A stretch of 64,000 bases of DNA from Flavobacteriaceae bacterium GSB9. Lineage in GTDB: Bacteria > Bacteroidota > Bacteroidia > Flavobacteriales > Flavobacteriaceae. Below, piece by piece: positions 9,457 to 18,664 of the stretch; position 1 is the stretch's first letter; each line of letters begins with the position of its first letter. The notes under the pieces were generated by a model that was not told the origin of the DNA, did no database searches, and saw only the letters and a program-made list of their open reading frames with translations. The stretch covers positions 1,116,001 to 1,180,000 of the forward strand of contig CP062007.1 in assembly GCA_022749295.1 (NCBI GenBank), read 5' to 3'. The position numbers were made by a program, and so were the translations under genes.

Positions 9457-10308
9457 TTATTCGATAATTTTAAATTTAATGTTTTGCCCAGTAAACTTTT
9501 GCGATAAAACATTAATGGCATTTTCGGTTAACTGCAACACCCTTGGATAACCGCCCGTTGTCTGGCAATCGCGCATTAAAACAATAAGTTTGCCCGACGG
9601 TGTTAACTGAACACTACCCGGCATTACGGCAGAAGTAATTATGGGTTTTAAATCATTTTCGAGTGGTTCTACCAATTGGTAGGCCATTCGATTATTTTCT
9701 TTTGAAATAGAAAATCCTGTTTTCATCAACAGGTTTTGTTGCTTTTTAGACAGCATACCGAACTCAGGACCTTTAAAAACTTCAACAGTATCAGTTTTTA
9801 AATAATCTTGATTAACTTTTAAATGGGCATATTTATTCAAATTGCTTATAGTTTTGTGTTCTACAGGCAACTCTTCTCCTTTTTGTAGTCTTGAAACCGA
9901 AGTAATGCCTTCGTACATACTTCTGCTCTGCATAATGGCTTCTGTTTTAAACCCGCCCGAAACACCCAAATAAGACCTAAAACCTAATTTCAATTTACCA
10001 AAAGACAACACATCGCCTTTATAAACTTCCATAACTTCATTTTTTGAAACAGCCTTTTTATTTAATTTTGGGCTCATTTCCGCACCAGAAATACAGATTA
10101 AAGTATCGCTTTTAAATTCTAAAGTAGGCCCCATCATAGTCATTTCAATAACAGCTGCATTTTCATGATTACCTAGAAGCAGATTCACCATTTTAGCCGC
10201 GTAATTATCCATAACACCCGAATACGGTACGCCAAACTCTTGATAGCCAAAGCGCCCTAAATCTTGAACAGACGAATATATGCCTGGTTTTAAAACCTTA
10301 ACCATCAA
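9457..10308 (-). CDS. pxpC: 5-oxoprolinase subunit PxpC (biotin-dependent carboxyltransferase-like)
   Basis: 283 residues of the KipA/PxpC family, with the typical beginning VLKPGIYSSVQDLGRFGYQEFGV and a late SAVMPGSVQLTPSGKLIVLMRDCQTTGGYPR segment. PxpABC hydrolyses 5-oxoproline to glutamate with ATP; PxpB and PxpC form the phosphorylating complex. Its start overlaps the end of pxpB by 11 bases, consistent with translational coupling. It is cytoplasmic and is the last gene of the pxpABC unit. Confidence 0.92.
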   Translation of the reverse strand: MMVKVLKPGIYSSVQDLGRFGYQEFGVPYSGVMDNYAAKMVNLLLGNHENAAVIEMTMMGPTLEFKSDTLICISGAEMSPKLNKKAVSKNEVMEVYKGDVLSFGKLKLGFRSYLGVSGGFKTEAIMQSRSMYEGITSVSRLQKGEELPVEHKTISNLNKYAHLKVNQDYLKTDTVEVFKGPEFGMLSKKQQNLLMKTGFSISKENNRMAYQLVEPLENDLKPIITSAVMPGSVQLTPSGKLIVLMRDCQTTGGYPRVLQLTENAINVLSQKFTGQNIKFKIIE

Positions 10309-11029
10309 TCACCTCGCTTTCTATTTGGTAAACATTGGCATCAACCAAAGCTTTAATATCCTGATGTTCTTTAATCGATATGGGGTAGAATTTTATTTGA
10401 TCGCCTGCTGAAGCAAAACAAGGGGTTTCGCTTTCCATATTAAAAAAATTGATGGGTGAATTGCCAATAATATGCCATCCTCCCGGACTTGCACTAGGGT
10501 AAACACCTGTTTGATGACCACCTATAGCTACCGCGCCTTTTTCTATTTTCAACCTAGGCGTTGCCTTTCTGCCTATGCTCAATTTTTCGTTCAAACCGCC
10601 CAAATATAAAAACCCGGGCAAAAACCCGATAAAGTAAACCCTATAAATAGCATCGCTATGCATTTTAATTATATCACTAACAGATAGTTTATTGACTTTT
10701 GAAATAATCTCTAAATCAATGCCAAAAGAAGCATCATAACATACGGGTATTCTCCATAATGTCGCTTTTAAATTTGTCTTATTTCCTTTGGCTGAATAAA
10801 TAGACTTCAATCGCTCAATTTCTTCCTTAAGGCCTGTTTCAAAATGCGAGTACACAACCAAAACAGAGTGATACGCTGTACGTACCTCGGTTATGTTTTC
10901 AATATTTAACCACATTAAATCAGATTTAAAACGCAATAAATCAGTAAGAATATCTTCGCGAATTTCTGCTGGCCATTCCACTAAAATGACGTGCTCCCCG
11001 TAAGGCTTGTAAACAAGTTGAAAATTCAT
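10298..11029 (-). CDS. pxpB: 5-oxoprolinase subunit PxpB (KipI-like)
   Basis: 243 residues of the KipI/PxpB (carboxyltransferase domain 1) family. Recognisable parts are VYRVYFIGFLPGFLYLGGL, the RKATPRLKIEKGAVAIGG segment and GVYPSASPGGWHIIG. It partners PxpC in ATP-dependent cleavage of 5-oxoproline. The older family name, KipI, refers to the Bacillus inhibitor of kinase KinA; with pxpA and pxpC beside it the oxoprolinase role is much more likely here. The start lies three bases beyond the pxpA stop. Confidence 0.92.
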   Translation of the reverse strand: MNFQLVYKPYGEHVILVEWPAEIREDILTDLLRFKSDLMWLNIENITEVRTAYHSVLVVYSHFETGLKEEIERLKSIYSAKGNKTNLKATLWRIPVCYDASFGIDLEIISKVNKLSVSDIIKMHSDAIYRVYFIGFLPGFLYLGGLNEKLSIGRKATPRLKIEKGAVAIGGHQTGVYPSASPGGWHIIGNSPINFFNMESETPCFASAGDQIKFYPISIKEHQDIKALVDANVYQIESEVIDG

Positions 11030-11032
11030 TTA

Positions 11033-11773
11033 TTATCTTATCTTGTACCCCTTGTTCTGTAATTTTTCCGACAACCTTTTTACCATATTTACGGCATTGG
11101 GATGATCGCCATGTAAACAAAATGTGTTGGCTTTTAATGTTGCCCATGCTCCCGAAACTGTTTTTACTTTTTGGTTTTCATGAATATTGAATACTTGCTG
11201 AAACATCGCATCAATATCGTGAATTATTGCATTATCATCGGTTCGCGAAACCAACGACAAGTCGGCATTATAATTCCTGTCTGCAAAAGCTTCATAAAAA
11301 ACAGGTATATTATTTTCAATGGCCACACGTGCCATCACCGAATTATAAGGCACATACAATTCGGCTGGTATTGCCAAGGCTTTCATCACTTCAACAATTA
11401 CGTGCGCTGTTTTTTCATCGGTAGCGGCGAGATTGTAAAGTGCTCCATGCGGTTTAACATGATGCAGCGTTGCGTTTTCTTCCTTTAAAACCGCAACCAA
11501 ATCTTTAATTTGATTTTTTACTGCCGTGTAAAGTGCAACACAGGGTAGTTCCATAACCGTTCTTCCAAAATTTTCCTTATCTGGAAATGACGGATGTGCT
11601 CCTATTTTAACGCGGTACTGCTTGGCCAACTTAACGACATGGCGCATTGTTTTTAAATCCCCTGCATGCCCTCCACAAGCAATGTTACATGATGATACAT
11701 GAGGCAAGAGTTCCGCCTCGTTGCCCATGCCCTCACCCACATCTACATTAATATCGATAATTAGATTTTCCAC
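11033..11773 (-). CDS. pxpA: 5-oxoprolinase subunit PxpA (LamB/YcsF family)
   Basis: 246 residues of the YcsF/LamB family. The start IDINVDVGEGMGNEAELLPHVSSCNIACGGHAGD carries the family signature, followed by IGAHPSFPD, HHVKPHGALYN and the C-terminal CLHGDHPNAV motif. PxpA supplies the hydrolytic step of the three-subunit 5-oxoprolinase. It is the first gene of pxpABC. No transporter gene accompanies the operon, which fits damage control of spontaneously formed 5-oxoproline rather than uptake, though that is inference. Confidence 0.93.
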   Translation of the reverse strand: MENLIIDINVDVGEGMGNEAELLPHVSSCNIACGGHAGDLKTMRHVVKLAKQYRVKIGAHPSFPDKENFGRTVMELPCVALYTAVKNQIKDLVAVLKEENATLHHVKPHGALYNLAATDEKTAHVIVEVMKALAIPAELYVPYNSVMARVAIENNIPVFYEAFADRNYNADLSLVSRTDDNAIIHDIDAMFQQVFNIHENQKVKTVSGAWATLKANTFCLHGDHPNAVNMVKRLSEKLQNKGYKIR

Positions 11774-11912
11774 ATAACTAATTTAGCCATTCTAATGGGA
11801 ATTTCAAGAATTAAAGCAGCAAAACTTATTTTAAGAAAATATTATAAACCTTTTCACGCAACTATTTTTAATTTTCACATCTAATACATGATTTAAAAAA
11901 ATATATTGAATT

Positions 11913-12437
11913 ATGAAAAAAACTATTTTATTAGTAAAAAGTTTAATTGCCATGGGCATTTTGTTTGTAAGTTGTGATACGGGAACGGACGATATTCAGT
12001 GTCCTGAAGCCATTACTGGCGCTTTGTCTGACACAGAAAACACCTTTGCCGGCACATGGACTTTGCAAAGTATTGTATCTGAAGAAGAACTAGACTTGAC
12101 TGACGACAACACAGACAACCCGAGCACCGATATATACAGTCAGTTTAGCGATTGCGAAAACAACTTAGTTTATATTTTTGGAACCGACAGAAGTTACAAT
12201 TATTCGTTAGGAAAAACAGCCACCGACTGCGATAACCAACAGGAAGCTTCGGGCACTTGGCAATTGGGAGAAACCAATAACCTAGTACTTGTAGCTAATT
12301 GTTCCAGACAACTAATATCTCTAGAAATTAACGAAGAAAACACCGAATTTTCTTTTGATGGTACTTATAATTTTACTGATATTAACGGTGTCACCATTAC
12401 AACCAATACCACATTTACTTTTGGTAAATCGCTATAA
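11913..12437 (+). CDS. Lipocalin-like lipoprotein
   Basis: 174 residues beginning with a lipoprotein signal whose lipobox is FVSC (Cys at about 21). The mature domain contains FAGTWTLQSI, DRSYNYSLG, SGTWQLGETNNLVLV and a final FTFGKSL, the pattern of eight-stranded lipocalin-like domains (DUF5004-type) common as small envelope proteins in flavobacteria. Paired cysteines (in DIQCPE, SDCENN, TDCDN, ANCSRQ) may form disulfides. Ligand and role are unknown. It converges on the YifB gene and has its own upstream region. Confidence 0.72.
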   Translation: MKKTILLVKSLIAMGILFVSCDTGTDDIQCPEAITGALSDTENTFAGTWTLQSIVSEEELDLTDDNTDNPSTDIYSQFSDCENNLVYIFGTDRSYNYSLGKTATDCDNQQEASGTWQLGETNNLVLVANCSRQLISLEINEENTEFSFDGTYNFTDINGVTITTNTTFTFGKSL

Positions 12438-12549
12438 AAAGTATTTTTTGGAAGAAAACTAATGAGGTTGTTCTTAAAAGCTAATCATTGAAAACAAATT
12501 AAAGATTACTTTTGAATAGCCTCTTTTCATTTGTTGAATCTTCTTTTAC

Positions 12550-14085
12550 TTACCCCAACCAACCATCTCGGTCCAAACTTCTATATTGAATGGCTTCACT
12601 AATATGCGCGCCGTTTACATTTTCGCTGCCTTCCAAATCGGCAATGGTCCTAGAAACTTTCAAAATACGGTCGTAGGCTCTAGCCGATAAATTCAACCGT
12701 TCCATAGCGGTTTTCAACAAGTCTTTAGAAGCATCGTCCAATTCACAATATTTCCGAATTTGCTTGGTGTTCATTTGCGCATTGTAATGCACATTTTCTG
12801 AATCTTTAAAACGCTCAGTTTGCACTTGTCGTGCGGCGGTTACCCGTTTTCTTATCTCAACAGACGATTCGCTTTTTCGGTCTTCCGAGAGTTTTTCAAA
12901 AGGTACAGGAGTCACTTCAATATGAATATCAATACGATCTAACAAGGGGCCGGATATTTTACTTAAGTAACGTTGCATTTCAGCAGGACTTGATGTTACA
13001 GGTACATTGGGATCGTTAAAATAGCCTCCAGGGCTCGGGTTCATACTAGCCACCAACATAAACGACGATGGGTATGTAACCGTAAATTTTGCTCGCGAAA
13101 TGGTTACTTCACGGTCTTCCAAAGGTTGACGCAACACTTCCAATACATCACGTTTAAATTCAGGTAATTCATCTAAAAACAAAACGCCGTTATGGGATAA
13201 AGATATTTCACCAGGCTGTGGAAAACTACCACCGCCAACAAGGGCAACATTCGATATTGTGTGATGCGGACTCCTAAAAGGGCGTTGTGCCATCAACCCC
13301 GTGTCTTTTACCCTTCCCACTACCGAATGGATTTTTGTAGTTTCCAGCGCTTCGTGTAAGGTCATGGGTGGCAAAATACTTGGCAAACGCTTGGCCAACA
13401 TCGTTTTTCCTGCCCCGGGTGGACCAATCAAAATAATATTATGCCCACCAGCCGCAGCAATTTCCATACAGCGCTTAATGCCCTCTTGACCTTTTACATC
13501 AGAAAAATCAAATTCTGGAAAATCCAAACTTTTGGTAAACTCCTCACGCGTATTGATTATGGTCTGCTCTAGAGGTTCGCTTTTATCAAAATAATTTATG
13601 ACCTGCTTGATATTATCAACACCATAAACCTCTAAATCGTTAACAATAGCTGCTTCTTTGGCGTTCATACTTGGCAGAATAAAACCTTTAAAGCCTTCTT
13701 CGCGGGCTTTAACGGCAATGGGCAATGCGCCTTTTATGGGTTGCAAACTGCCATCAAGCGACAATTCACCCATAATCAGGTATTTTTCTAAATTTTTGGC
13801 TTCAATCTGTTTTGATGCCGCCAAAACACCAATGGCCAAAGTGAGGTCGTAAGCACTGCCTTCCTTTCGTAAATCGGCCGGCGCCATATTGATGGTAATT
13901 TTTTTTCCAGGTATTTTATAACCATTGTTTTGCAAAGCAGCCGCAATACGGTAATTGCTCTCTTTAATCGCATTATCGGGCAACCCGACTAAATGGTATC
14001 CTATACCTCCATCTACATTTACCTCTACAGTAATCGTTGTCGCTTCAACACCAAAAACAGCACTTCCAAAAACTTTTTTAAGCAT
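12550..14085 (-). CDS. YifB/ComM-family AAA ATPase (Mg-chelatase-like)
   Basis: 511 residues, standard length. An N-terminal Lon-protease-like domain ([22 protein letters not shown]) is followed by the magnesium-chelatase-type AAA+ domain with Walker [15 protein letters not shown] near 215, Walker [12 protein letters not shown] and sensor SMNPSPGG, and a C-terminal [16 protein letters not shown] helical domain. In Vibrio and Haemophilus, ComM is a branch-migration helicase that aids natural transformation. The same function here is inferred from family only. It stands alone. Confidence 0.92.
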   Translation of the reverse strand: MLKKVFGSAVFGVEATTITVEVNVDGGIGYHLVGLPDNAIKESNYRIAAALQNNGYKIPGKKITINMAPADLRKEGSAYDLTLAIGVLAASKQIEAKNLEKYLIMGELSLDGSLQPIKGALPIAVKAREEGFKGFILPSMNAKEAAIVNDLEVYGVDNIKQVINYFDKSEPLEQTIINTREEFTKSLDFPEFDFSDVKGQEGIKRCMEIAAAGGHNIILIGPPGAGKTMLAKRLPSILPPMTLHEALETTKIHSVVGRVKDTGLMAQRPFRSPHHTISNVALVGGGSFPQPGEISLSHNGVLFLDELPEFKRDVLEVLRQPLEDREVTISRAKFTVTYPSSFMLVASMNPSPGGYFNDPNVPVTSSPAEMQRYLSKISGPLLDRIDIHIEVTPVPFEKLSEDRKSESSVEIRKRVTAARQVQTERFKDSENVHYNAQMNTKQIRKYCELDDASKDLLKTAMERLNLSARAYDRILKVSRTIADLEGSENVNGAHISEAIQYRSLDRDGWLG

Positions 14086-14214
14086 AACATTCCTATTCCT
14101 TTACTGCTTAAATGTAAGAAATGTATTTTAAACGTTGTCATATTATATTCATTAGATTGCCGGATTTCCTTTCTTTTTAGTGTTAAATGTCACGCTTTCT
14201 GTTTAGTTTCGTCC

Positions 14215-14245
14215 CATAAAAGAATCCCACCAATGGTGGGATTCC
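14215..14245 (-). terminator. Terminator after the porin/nitrate-transport operon
   Basis: GAATCCCACC-AAT-GGTGGGATTC is a perfect ten-pair hairpin (14222-14244). On the minus strand it is followed by TTTTATG, about 80 bases beyond the porin stop, so it ends the leftward nitrate-uptake unit. Confidence 0.8.
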
Positions 14246-14322
14246 GTTGAAATTGGATAATCAAACTAATTAACATTAAAATGAAAATGATTTCTCCAAT
14301 TAACCAGATAAACGAATTTTAT

Positions 14323-15567
14323 TTAGTTGGTTCCGTTTAAGAATTTTGGTTTAATAATTAACATGGCCCAAGCCCAGTTTTGAGTAGATTTCACTCCTGG
14401 CACATCAGCTATCTCACTTGGTTCGAAGAAATGAGAATAACCACCAACCAGTTTAAATTCCTTGAATTTTTTTGCTAATACTAAATCTATTTCTGTTCCT
14501 AAATCTTTTCCATCAAAAGCATCAACATCCTCAACTTCCGTAAAGTAATGACCTGTTAAACTAACCGCCACACCTGAGATTTTAGTAGCAAGAGATAATT
14601 GCAAATCATTTAACCCGCCAGCATTCCCGTGGTTTCCAACATAAAATCTATCCATTAAACCATTAAAAGCATGGTTGGTACCGTATAGCGGGAAAAATGC
14701 TGCAGAATCATCTTTTCTTCCGGAAATAGATTCATAACCAGCTCCTAATGTTAATTTATCAGAAAATTTATATTTAGCCAATAAACTTGCCAAAAGTGCA
14801 CCTTTAACATCTACTCCTCCTAATCTTTCTCCGTCTTGAAGATATAGATTTGCGGCTAATGACAAGTCAGCTACATTATAATCTGCATGAACCCCAGCAG
14901 TAATTAAGCTAGACTTATTGGAACCGTCCACATTAGAATCTTGAAAGGTATTAACTAATCCTAAAAAAGAAATATTGAACTTTTCTCCTTTACTATTTGC
15001 TCTCAAGAATACCATATCTCTATAAGAAAATAATGCAGAAGTATTGTATACCTCATCAGCTGTAGTGTTTAAAGCACCACCGATATCTAAACTAAATTTA
15101 TTTTTCATGTATTTATACACAGCAGCATCATGTGTTCTAGCTTGTTGCGCCCAACCTAGGCCTCCTAGTATTCTCTGATCATCATAAGATAATGGCTGAC
15201 GACCAACTTTTAAACTTGAAGACTCTCCTAATTTTAAATCTGCCCAAGCTTCTTGAATTCTAAAGTTACCATTTCCGTTAGTAGCAATTTGAGGCCTATC
15301 TCCAAATACAAATACTTCTTGGAAGCTAGTAAACAAGGTGTAAGTTTCCGATGCATACTGAGCCTTTAAAGCCGCTCTTACAGAGGTTCTTATAAAACCT
15401 TCATCAGCATCTGTAGCTGTTTGGGCCGGAAAACTCCCTCCTGTAAAATTACCACCATTTCCGAAATATTCACTACGCGGTCTAAATTCTCCTTCTAGTG
15501 TAAACTGAGCTTGTGCAAATTGTAAGCACCCCAATAAAAGTGCTAATAATAGATATTGTTTTTTCAT
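14323..15567 (-). CDS. Outer-membrane porin of the alginate-export family
   Basis: 414 residues with a clear signal peptide (about 1-20, ending FAQAQ). The body alternates short beta strands typical of a 16- or 18-stranded barrel: GEFRPRSEYFGN, the conserved RTSVRAALKAQYAS, KVGRQPLSYDDQRILGGLGWAQQ, and LGAGYESISGRKD. The RQ-x-L-xYDDQRILGG segment is characteristic of the alginate_export domain. It is the last gene after the nitrate ABC importer, separated by 200 bases that hold a promoter-like sequence, so it may be both co-transcribed and independently expressed. A role as the outer-membrane gate for nitrate is inferred from position alone. Confidence 0.82.
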   Translation of the reverse strand: MKKQYLLLALLLGCLQFAQAQFTLEGEFRPRSEYFGNGGNFTGGSFPAQTATDADEGFIRTSVRAALKAQYASETYTLFTSFQEVFVFGDRPQIATNGNGNFRIQEAWADLKLGESSSLKVGRQPLSYDDQRILGGLGWAQQARTHDAAVYKYMKNKFSLDIGGALNTTADEVYNTSALFSYRDMVFLRANSKGEKFNISFLGLVNTFQDSNVDGSNKSSLITAGVHADYNVADLSLAANLYLQDGERLGGVDVKGALLASLLAKYKFSDKLTLGAGYESISGRKDDSAAFFPLYGTNHAFNGLMDRFYVGNHGNAGGLNDLQLSLATKISGVAVSLTGHYFTEVEDVDAFDGKDLGTEIDLVLAKKFKEFKLVGGYSHFFEPSEIADVPGVKSTQNWAWAMLIIKPKFLNGTN

Positions 15568-15642
15568 GGTTTTCTCGTTTTAAGTTGTTTTTTTTTGAGT
15601 TTTGTTAATAATTGTGATTGGTTTTTGTTTTTAATTTTTGTA

Positions 15643-15650
15643 CAAATTTA
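15643..15650 (-). promoter_or_regulatory. Possible -7 element of the porin gene
   Basis: On the minus strand, TAAATTTG fits the Bacteroidota TAnnTTTG element, 76 bases before the porin start. A TTG is present 14 bases further upstream, shorter than the usual 17-23 spacing, so this is only a candidate. Confidence 0.35.
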
Positions 15651-15767
15651 TAGCTGTAGTCTACCAATGGCTATGACATTTCTCATGTTTTACAGCCCTA
15701 ATGAACCACTAAATTTGATTTGTATTTTTGACTCCCTATTTACAATATTAGAATCGAAGTCATTTTA

Positions 15768-16595
15768 TTAATGCTCCAGGAAGTCAATTAAATGTTTTCT
15801 GTATTTGTAATAATCGTTATGTTCTAAAACAGCCTTTCTTGTTCTGGGCCTTTCAAAATCGATTTCGAGAACATCACCAATTTTGGCTCGTGGACCACTG
15901 GTCATCATCACCACTCGGTCGGCCAAAAATATGGCCTCATCCACATCATGGGTAATCATAACCGCAGTAATTTTTTCTTTGTTCCAAATTTCGATGAGGA
16001 TATCCTGTAGTTCACCACGGGTTAAAGAATCCAACATTCCGAAAGGCTCATCCAACAATAGTACTTTTGGTTTAATGGCAAATGCTCTTGCAATACCCAC
16101 GCGTTGCTGCATCCCTTGCGATAATTCGGAAGCTCTTTTATGGAACGCATCTTCCAAACCTACTTTTTGAAGATAATATTTGGCAATATCGTTACGCTGT
16201 GCTTTGGTGGCATCAGGGAACACTTGGTTTACTCCTAAAAGCACATTTTGTAGTGACGTCATCCAGGGCATCAAACTTGGCGCCTGAAAAATAACGCCTC
16301 GATCTGGCCCCGGTCCCTTTATATGCTTTCCTAATACTGAAATATTTCCTCCAGATATTTCATTCAATCCAGCAATCATACTTAACATGGTGGTTTTTCC
16401 GCAACCCGAATGCCCGATAATGGTAACAAATTCTTCCTTTTTTATTTGAAGGTTCAAGTTTTCTAAAACCGTGTAATCCCCTTTTGGTGTTGGGTATACT
16501 TTTTTAAGGTTTTTTAAATCCAACATCACATCAGATGCGGGAAACAACCCATTATCAGTAAAATTTTCTGTTTTATTTGCTGCTAAAGTATTCAT
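15768..16595 (-). CDS. Nitrate ABC transporter ATP-binding subunit (NrtD-like)
   Basis: 275 residues, a single nucleotide-binding domain with Walker A GHSGCGKTTMLSM near 60, signature LSQGMQQRVGIARA, Walker B VLLLDEPFGMLD and H-loop MITHDVDEAI. The DxxxxLTRGELQDILIEIW continuation is typical of the nitrate/sulfonate/taurine class. It lacks the extra C-terminal substrate-binding domain found in cyanobacterial NrtC. Its start is 12 bases after the stop of the neighbouring ATPase gene, and the two ATPases probably form a heterodimer on the permease below. Confidence 0.87.
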   Translation of the reverse strand: MNTLAANKTENFTDNGLFPASDVMLDLKNLKKVYPTPKGDYTVLENLNLQIKKEEFVTIIGHSGCGKTTMLSMIAGLNEISGGNISVLGKHIKGPGPDRGVIFQAPSLMPWMTSLQNVLLGVNQVFPDATKAQRNDIAKYYLQKVGLEDAFHKRASELSQGMQQRVGIARAFAIKPKVLLLDEPFGMLDSLTRGELQDILIEIWNKEKITAVMITHDVDEAIFLADRVVMMTSGPRAKIGDVLEIDFERPRTRKAVLEHNDYYKYRKHLIDFLEH

Positions 16596-16606
16596 CTGTT
16601 GTGAGT

Positions 16607-17452
16607 TTAAAATTGATTAACAAAATCTTTTGGTGCCAAATCAGGAAGTTCATAAACGGCCTGTGCTTCCGATTTTCGCTCGTTTCCTATATCCATCAAA
16701 TATTCGATAATAGCATTTCGAGTTTCCTTAAAATTGGCATTATCGTTCAACTCAGTTTTATCCCTTGGGCGCTCGATATCGATCTTGAACTCGGGACCTA
16801 GAGTTGCTTTTGGCCCTGGGCGCAACGGAATAATACGATCTGCCATGTAAATACCTTCATCCACATCATTGGTAATCAACAAAGCCGTACGCTTATCTTT
16901 TCCCCAGATATTTAAAATTTCATCCTGAAGATTTCCGCGTGTTAAAGCATCCAATGCCCCTAACGGTTCGTCCATAATAATCATCTCTGGTTTCATAGAT
17001 AACGCTCTTGCCACGGCCACACGCTGGCGCATACCGCCCGATAATTCTTTTGGGCGCTTATTAATGGCCGGCGTTAAACCTACCATATCTACATAGTTAG
17101 CCACCAATGTATTCAGTTCTTTTTTACTTTTCTTCGGAAAGGCTTCTTTGACTGCCATATACACATTTTGCCCAACGGTTAGCCAAGGTAGCAGTGAGTA
17201 ATTTTGAAAAATCACACCACGCTCGTGGCTGGTTCCGGTTACAGGTTCGCCTTTAAACAAAACCTCGCCTTTGGTTGGTTCTAAAAGTCCGTTTATCAAG
17301 TTCACCAAAGTGGTTTTTCCACTCCCTGTAAAACCTACAATGGCAACAAATTCGCCCTCTTCAATAGATAGGTTGATATTCGATAATACCTCTGTTGCAT
17401 TATCGCCCTGTCCGTAAGTTTTGTGAATATTATTTAATTCTAAGTATGCCAT
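16607..17452 (-). CDS. Nitrate ABC transporter ATP-binding subunit (NrtC/NrtD-like)
   Basis: 281 residues with Walker A GFTGSGKTTLVNLING near 45, signature LSGGMRQRVAVARAL, Walker B MIIMDEPLGALDALTRG. The usual H-loop reads LLITNDVDEG: the switch histidine is replaced by asparagine, unlike the partner ATPase, which has ITHD. This suggests one of the two ATP sites of the heterodimer may be degenerate. It is second-from-last of the importer genes and 77 bases downstream of the permease gene. Confidence 0.87.
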   Translation of the reverse strand: MAYLELNNIHKTYGQGDNATEVLSNINLSIEEGEFVAIVGFTGSGKTTLVNLINGLLEPTKGEVLFKGEPVTGTSHERGVIFQNYSLLPWLTVGQNVYMAVKEAFPKKSKKELNTLVANYVDMVGLTPAINKRPKELSGGMRQRVAVARALSMKPEMIIMDEPLGALDALTRGNLQDEILNIWGKDKRTALLITNDVDEGIYMADRIIPLRPGPKATLGPEFKIDIERPRDKTELNDNANFKETRNAIIEYLMDIGNERKSEAQAVYELPDLAPKDFVNQF

Positions 17453-17529
17453 TTCTTTTGTATTTTATTGTTTTTTGTTGAGGCGTTTATTCGCTTGCAC
17501 GATTAAACCCTTAAACAAATCCACATTAT

Positions 17530-18636
17530 TTATATCGCATCGGTTTTATCAAACGATACCGTGTTTTGGATGGTTAGCATCAATCGGTCTAAAAGGAAAC
17601 CAATGATACCGATAACAAACATCGCCACGATAATTTTTGCGTTTGAGTCGTTCGCACCGTTTTGGAATTCCTCCCAAACAAACAATCCTAAACCTGGGCT
17701 CTGTGCCAATAATTCAATGGCTATTAATACCATCCATGCTACTGATAAGGTAATTTTCAACCCTGTAAAAATCAACGGTAATGATGATGGCAATACCACC
17801 TTAAATATTTTTTGGAACGACCCCAGCTTCAATACTTTGGCCACATTTATATAATCTTTATCTACCGAGGACACGCCCATAGCCGTATTAACTAAAGTGG
17901 CCCACATAGAACACAACCCCACACTAATGAATGAAATGGTGAACGAACTATCTTCGCTAGAATCAATAAGTAGCGTTTTTACAATCATAAATACCAACAA
18001 ATACCAAACTACCGGAGACACTGGCTTGAATATTTGGATGAACCAATTGAACGCACTTTTTAAAGTAGGGCTCAATCCGATAAAAACACCTAATGGAACA
18101 GCAATAATCAACGCCAATAAAAAACCTGCGAATACTGTTTTTAGACTTCGGAAAATTTGATCGACAAATGAGGGTCTTCCCGTGTAAGTAATAGGGTCTT
18201 TTCCTTCTGCTATACGTTTTTCATTAAGCGCTGCTGTTTTTTCGACGAATGCCGCTTTATCTGCTGCAATAATGTTATGGTCTCTCAATAAAGACTGAAA
18301 AGATTCCCACACCTTTGCTGGCGATGGTAATGTATTGGGTTGACAACTTACATCTCCCGATGCTATGCATTCGCGCATAGCATCGGCAGCTGCTGGACCT
18401 TGGTCTGTAAGTGCTTTTTCAATTTTATATTCTGCTTCTATGTTGTACAAAGATCTTGCACCTAAGTGCCACAGGCCTAAAAATAATAGGACGGAAGCAA
18501 GCGGCACGACTACTTTGCGCAAGAAATTTCTATAATCTTCCTTCCCTAGATTCCCTGTGAATAGGTCTTTAATAGAGGTTAAAAACCCCAATCCTACAAA
18601 TTTGGTTACTCTTCCTAATGTTATACTTTGCTTCAT
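17530..18636 (-). CDS. nrtB: Nitrate ABC transporter permease (NrtB-like) with an enlarged periplasmic loop
   Basis: 368 residues, about 90 longer than usual NrtB. One membrane segment (VVVPLASVLLFLGLWHLGA, about 46-64) is followed by a roughly 95-residue hydrophilic loop containing two cysteines (MRECIASGDVSC). The normal binding-protein-dependent permease domain then has FAGFLLALIIAVPLGVFIGL and the coupling EAA-type segment near VAKVLKLGSFQKIFKVVLPSSLPLIFTGLKI. It moves nitrate (possibly nitrite) across the inner membrane with the NrtA-like binding protein immediately upstream. The loop may dock the binding protein, but that is inference. Confidence 0.85.
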   Translation of the reverse strand: MKQSITLGRVTKFVGLGFLTSIKDLFTGNLGKEDYRNFLRKVVVPLASVLLFLGLWHLGARSLYNIEAEYKIEKALTDQGPAAADAMRECIASGDVSCQPNTLPSPAKVWESFQSLLRDHNIIAADKAAFVEKTAALNEKRIAEGKDPITYTGRPSFVDQIFRSLKTVFAGFLLALIIAVPLGVFIGLSPTLKSAFNWFIQIFKPVSPVVWYLLVFMIVKTLLIDSSEDSSFTISFISVGLCSMWATLVNTAMGVSSVDKDYINVAKVLKLGSFQKIFKVVLPSSLPLIFTGLKITLSVAWMVLIAIELLAQSPGLGLFVWEEFQNGANDSNAKIIVAMFVIGIIGFLLDRLMLTIQNTVSFDKTDAI

Positions 18637-18664
18637 GACTTATAATTTTTATGCCCTATTTTTA

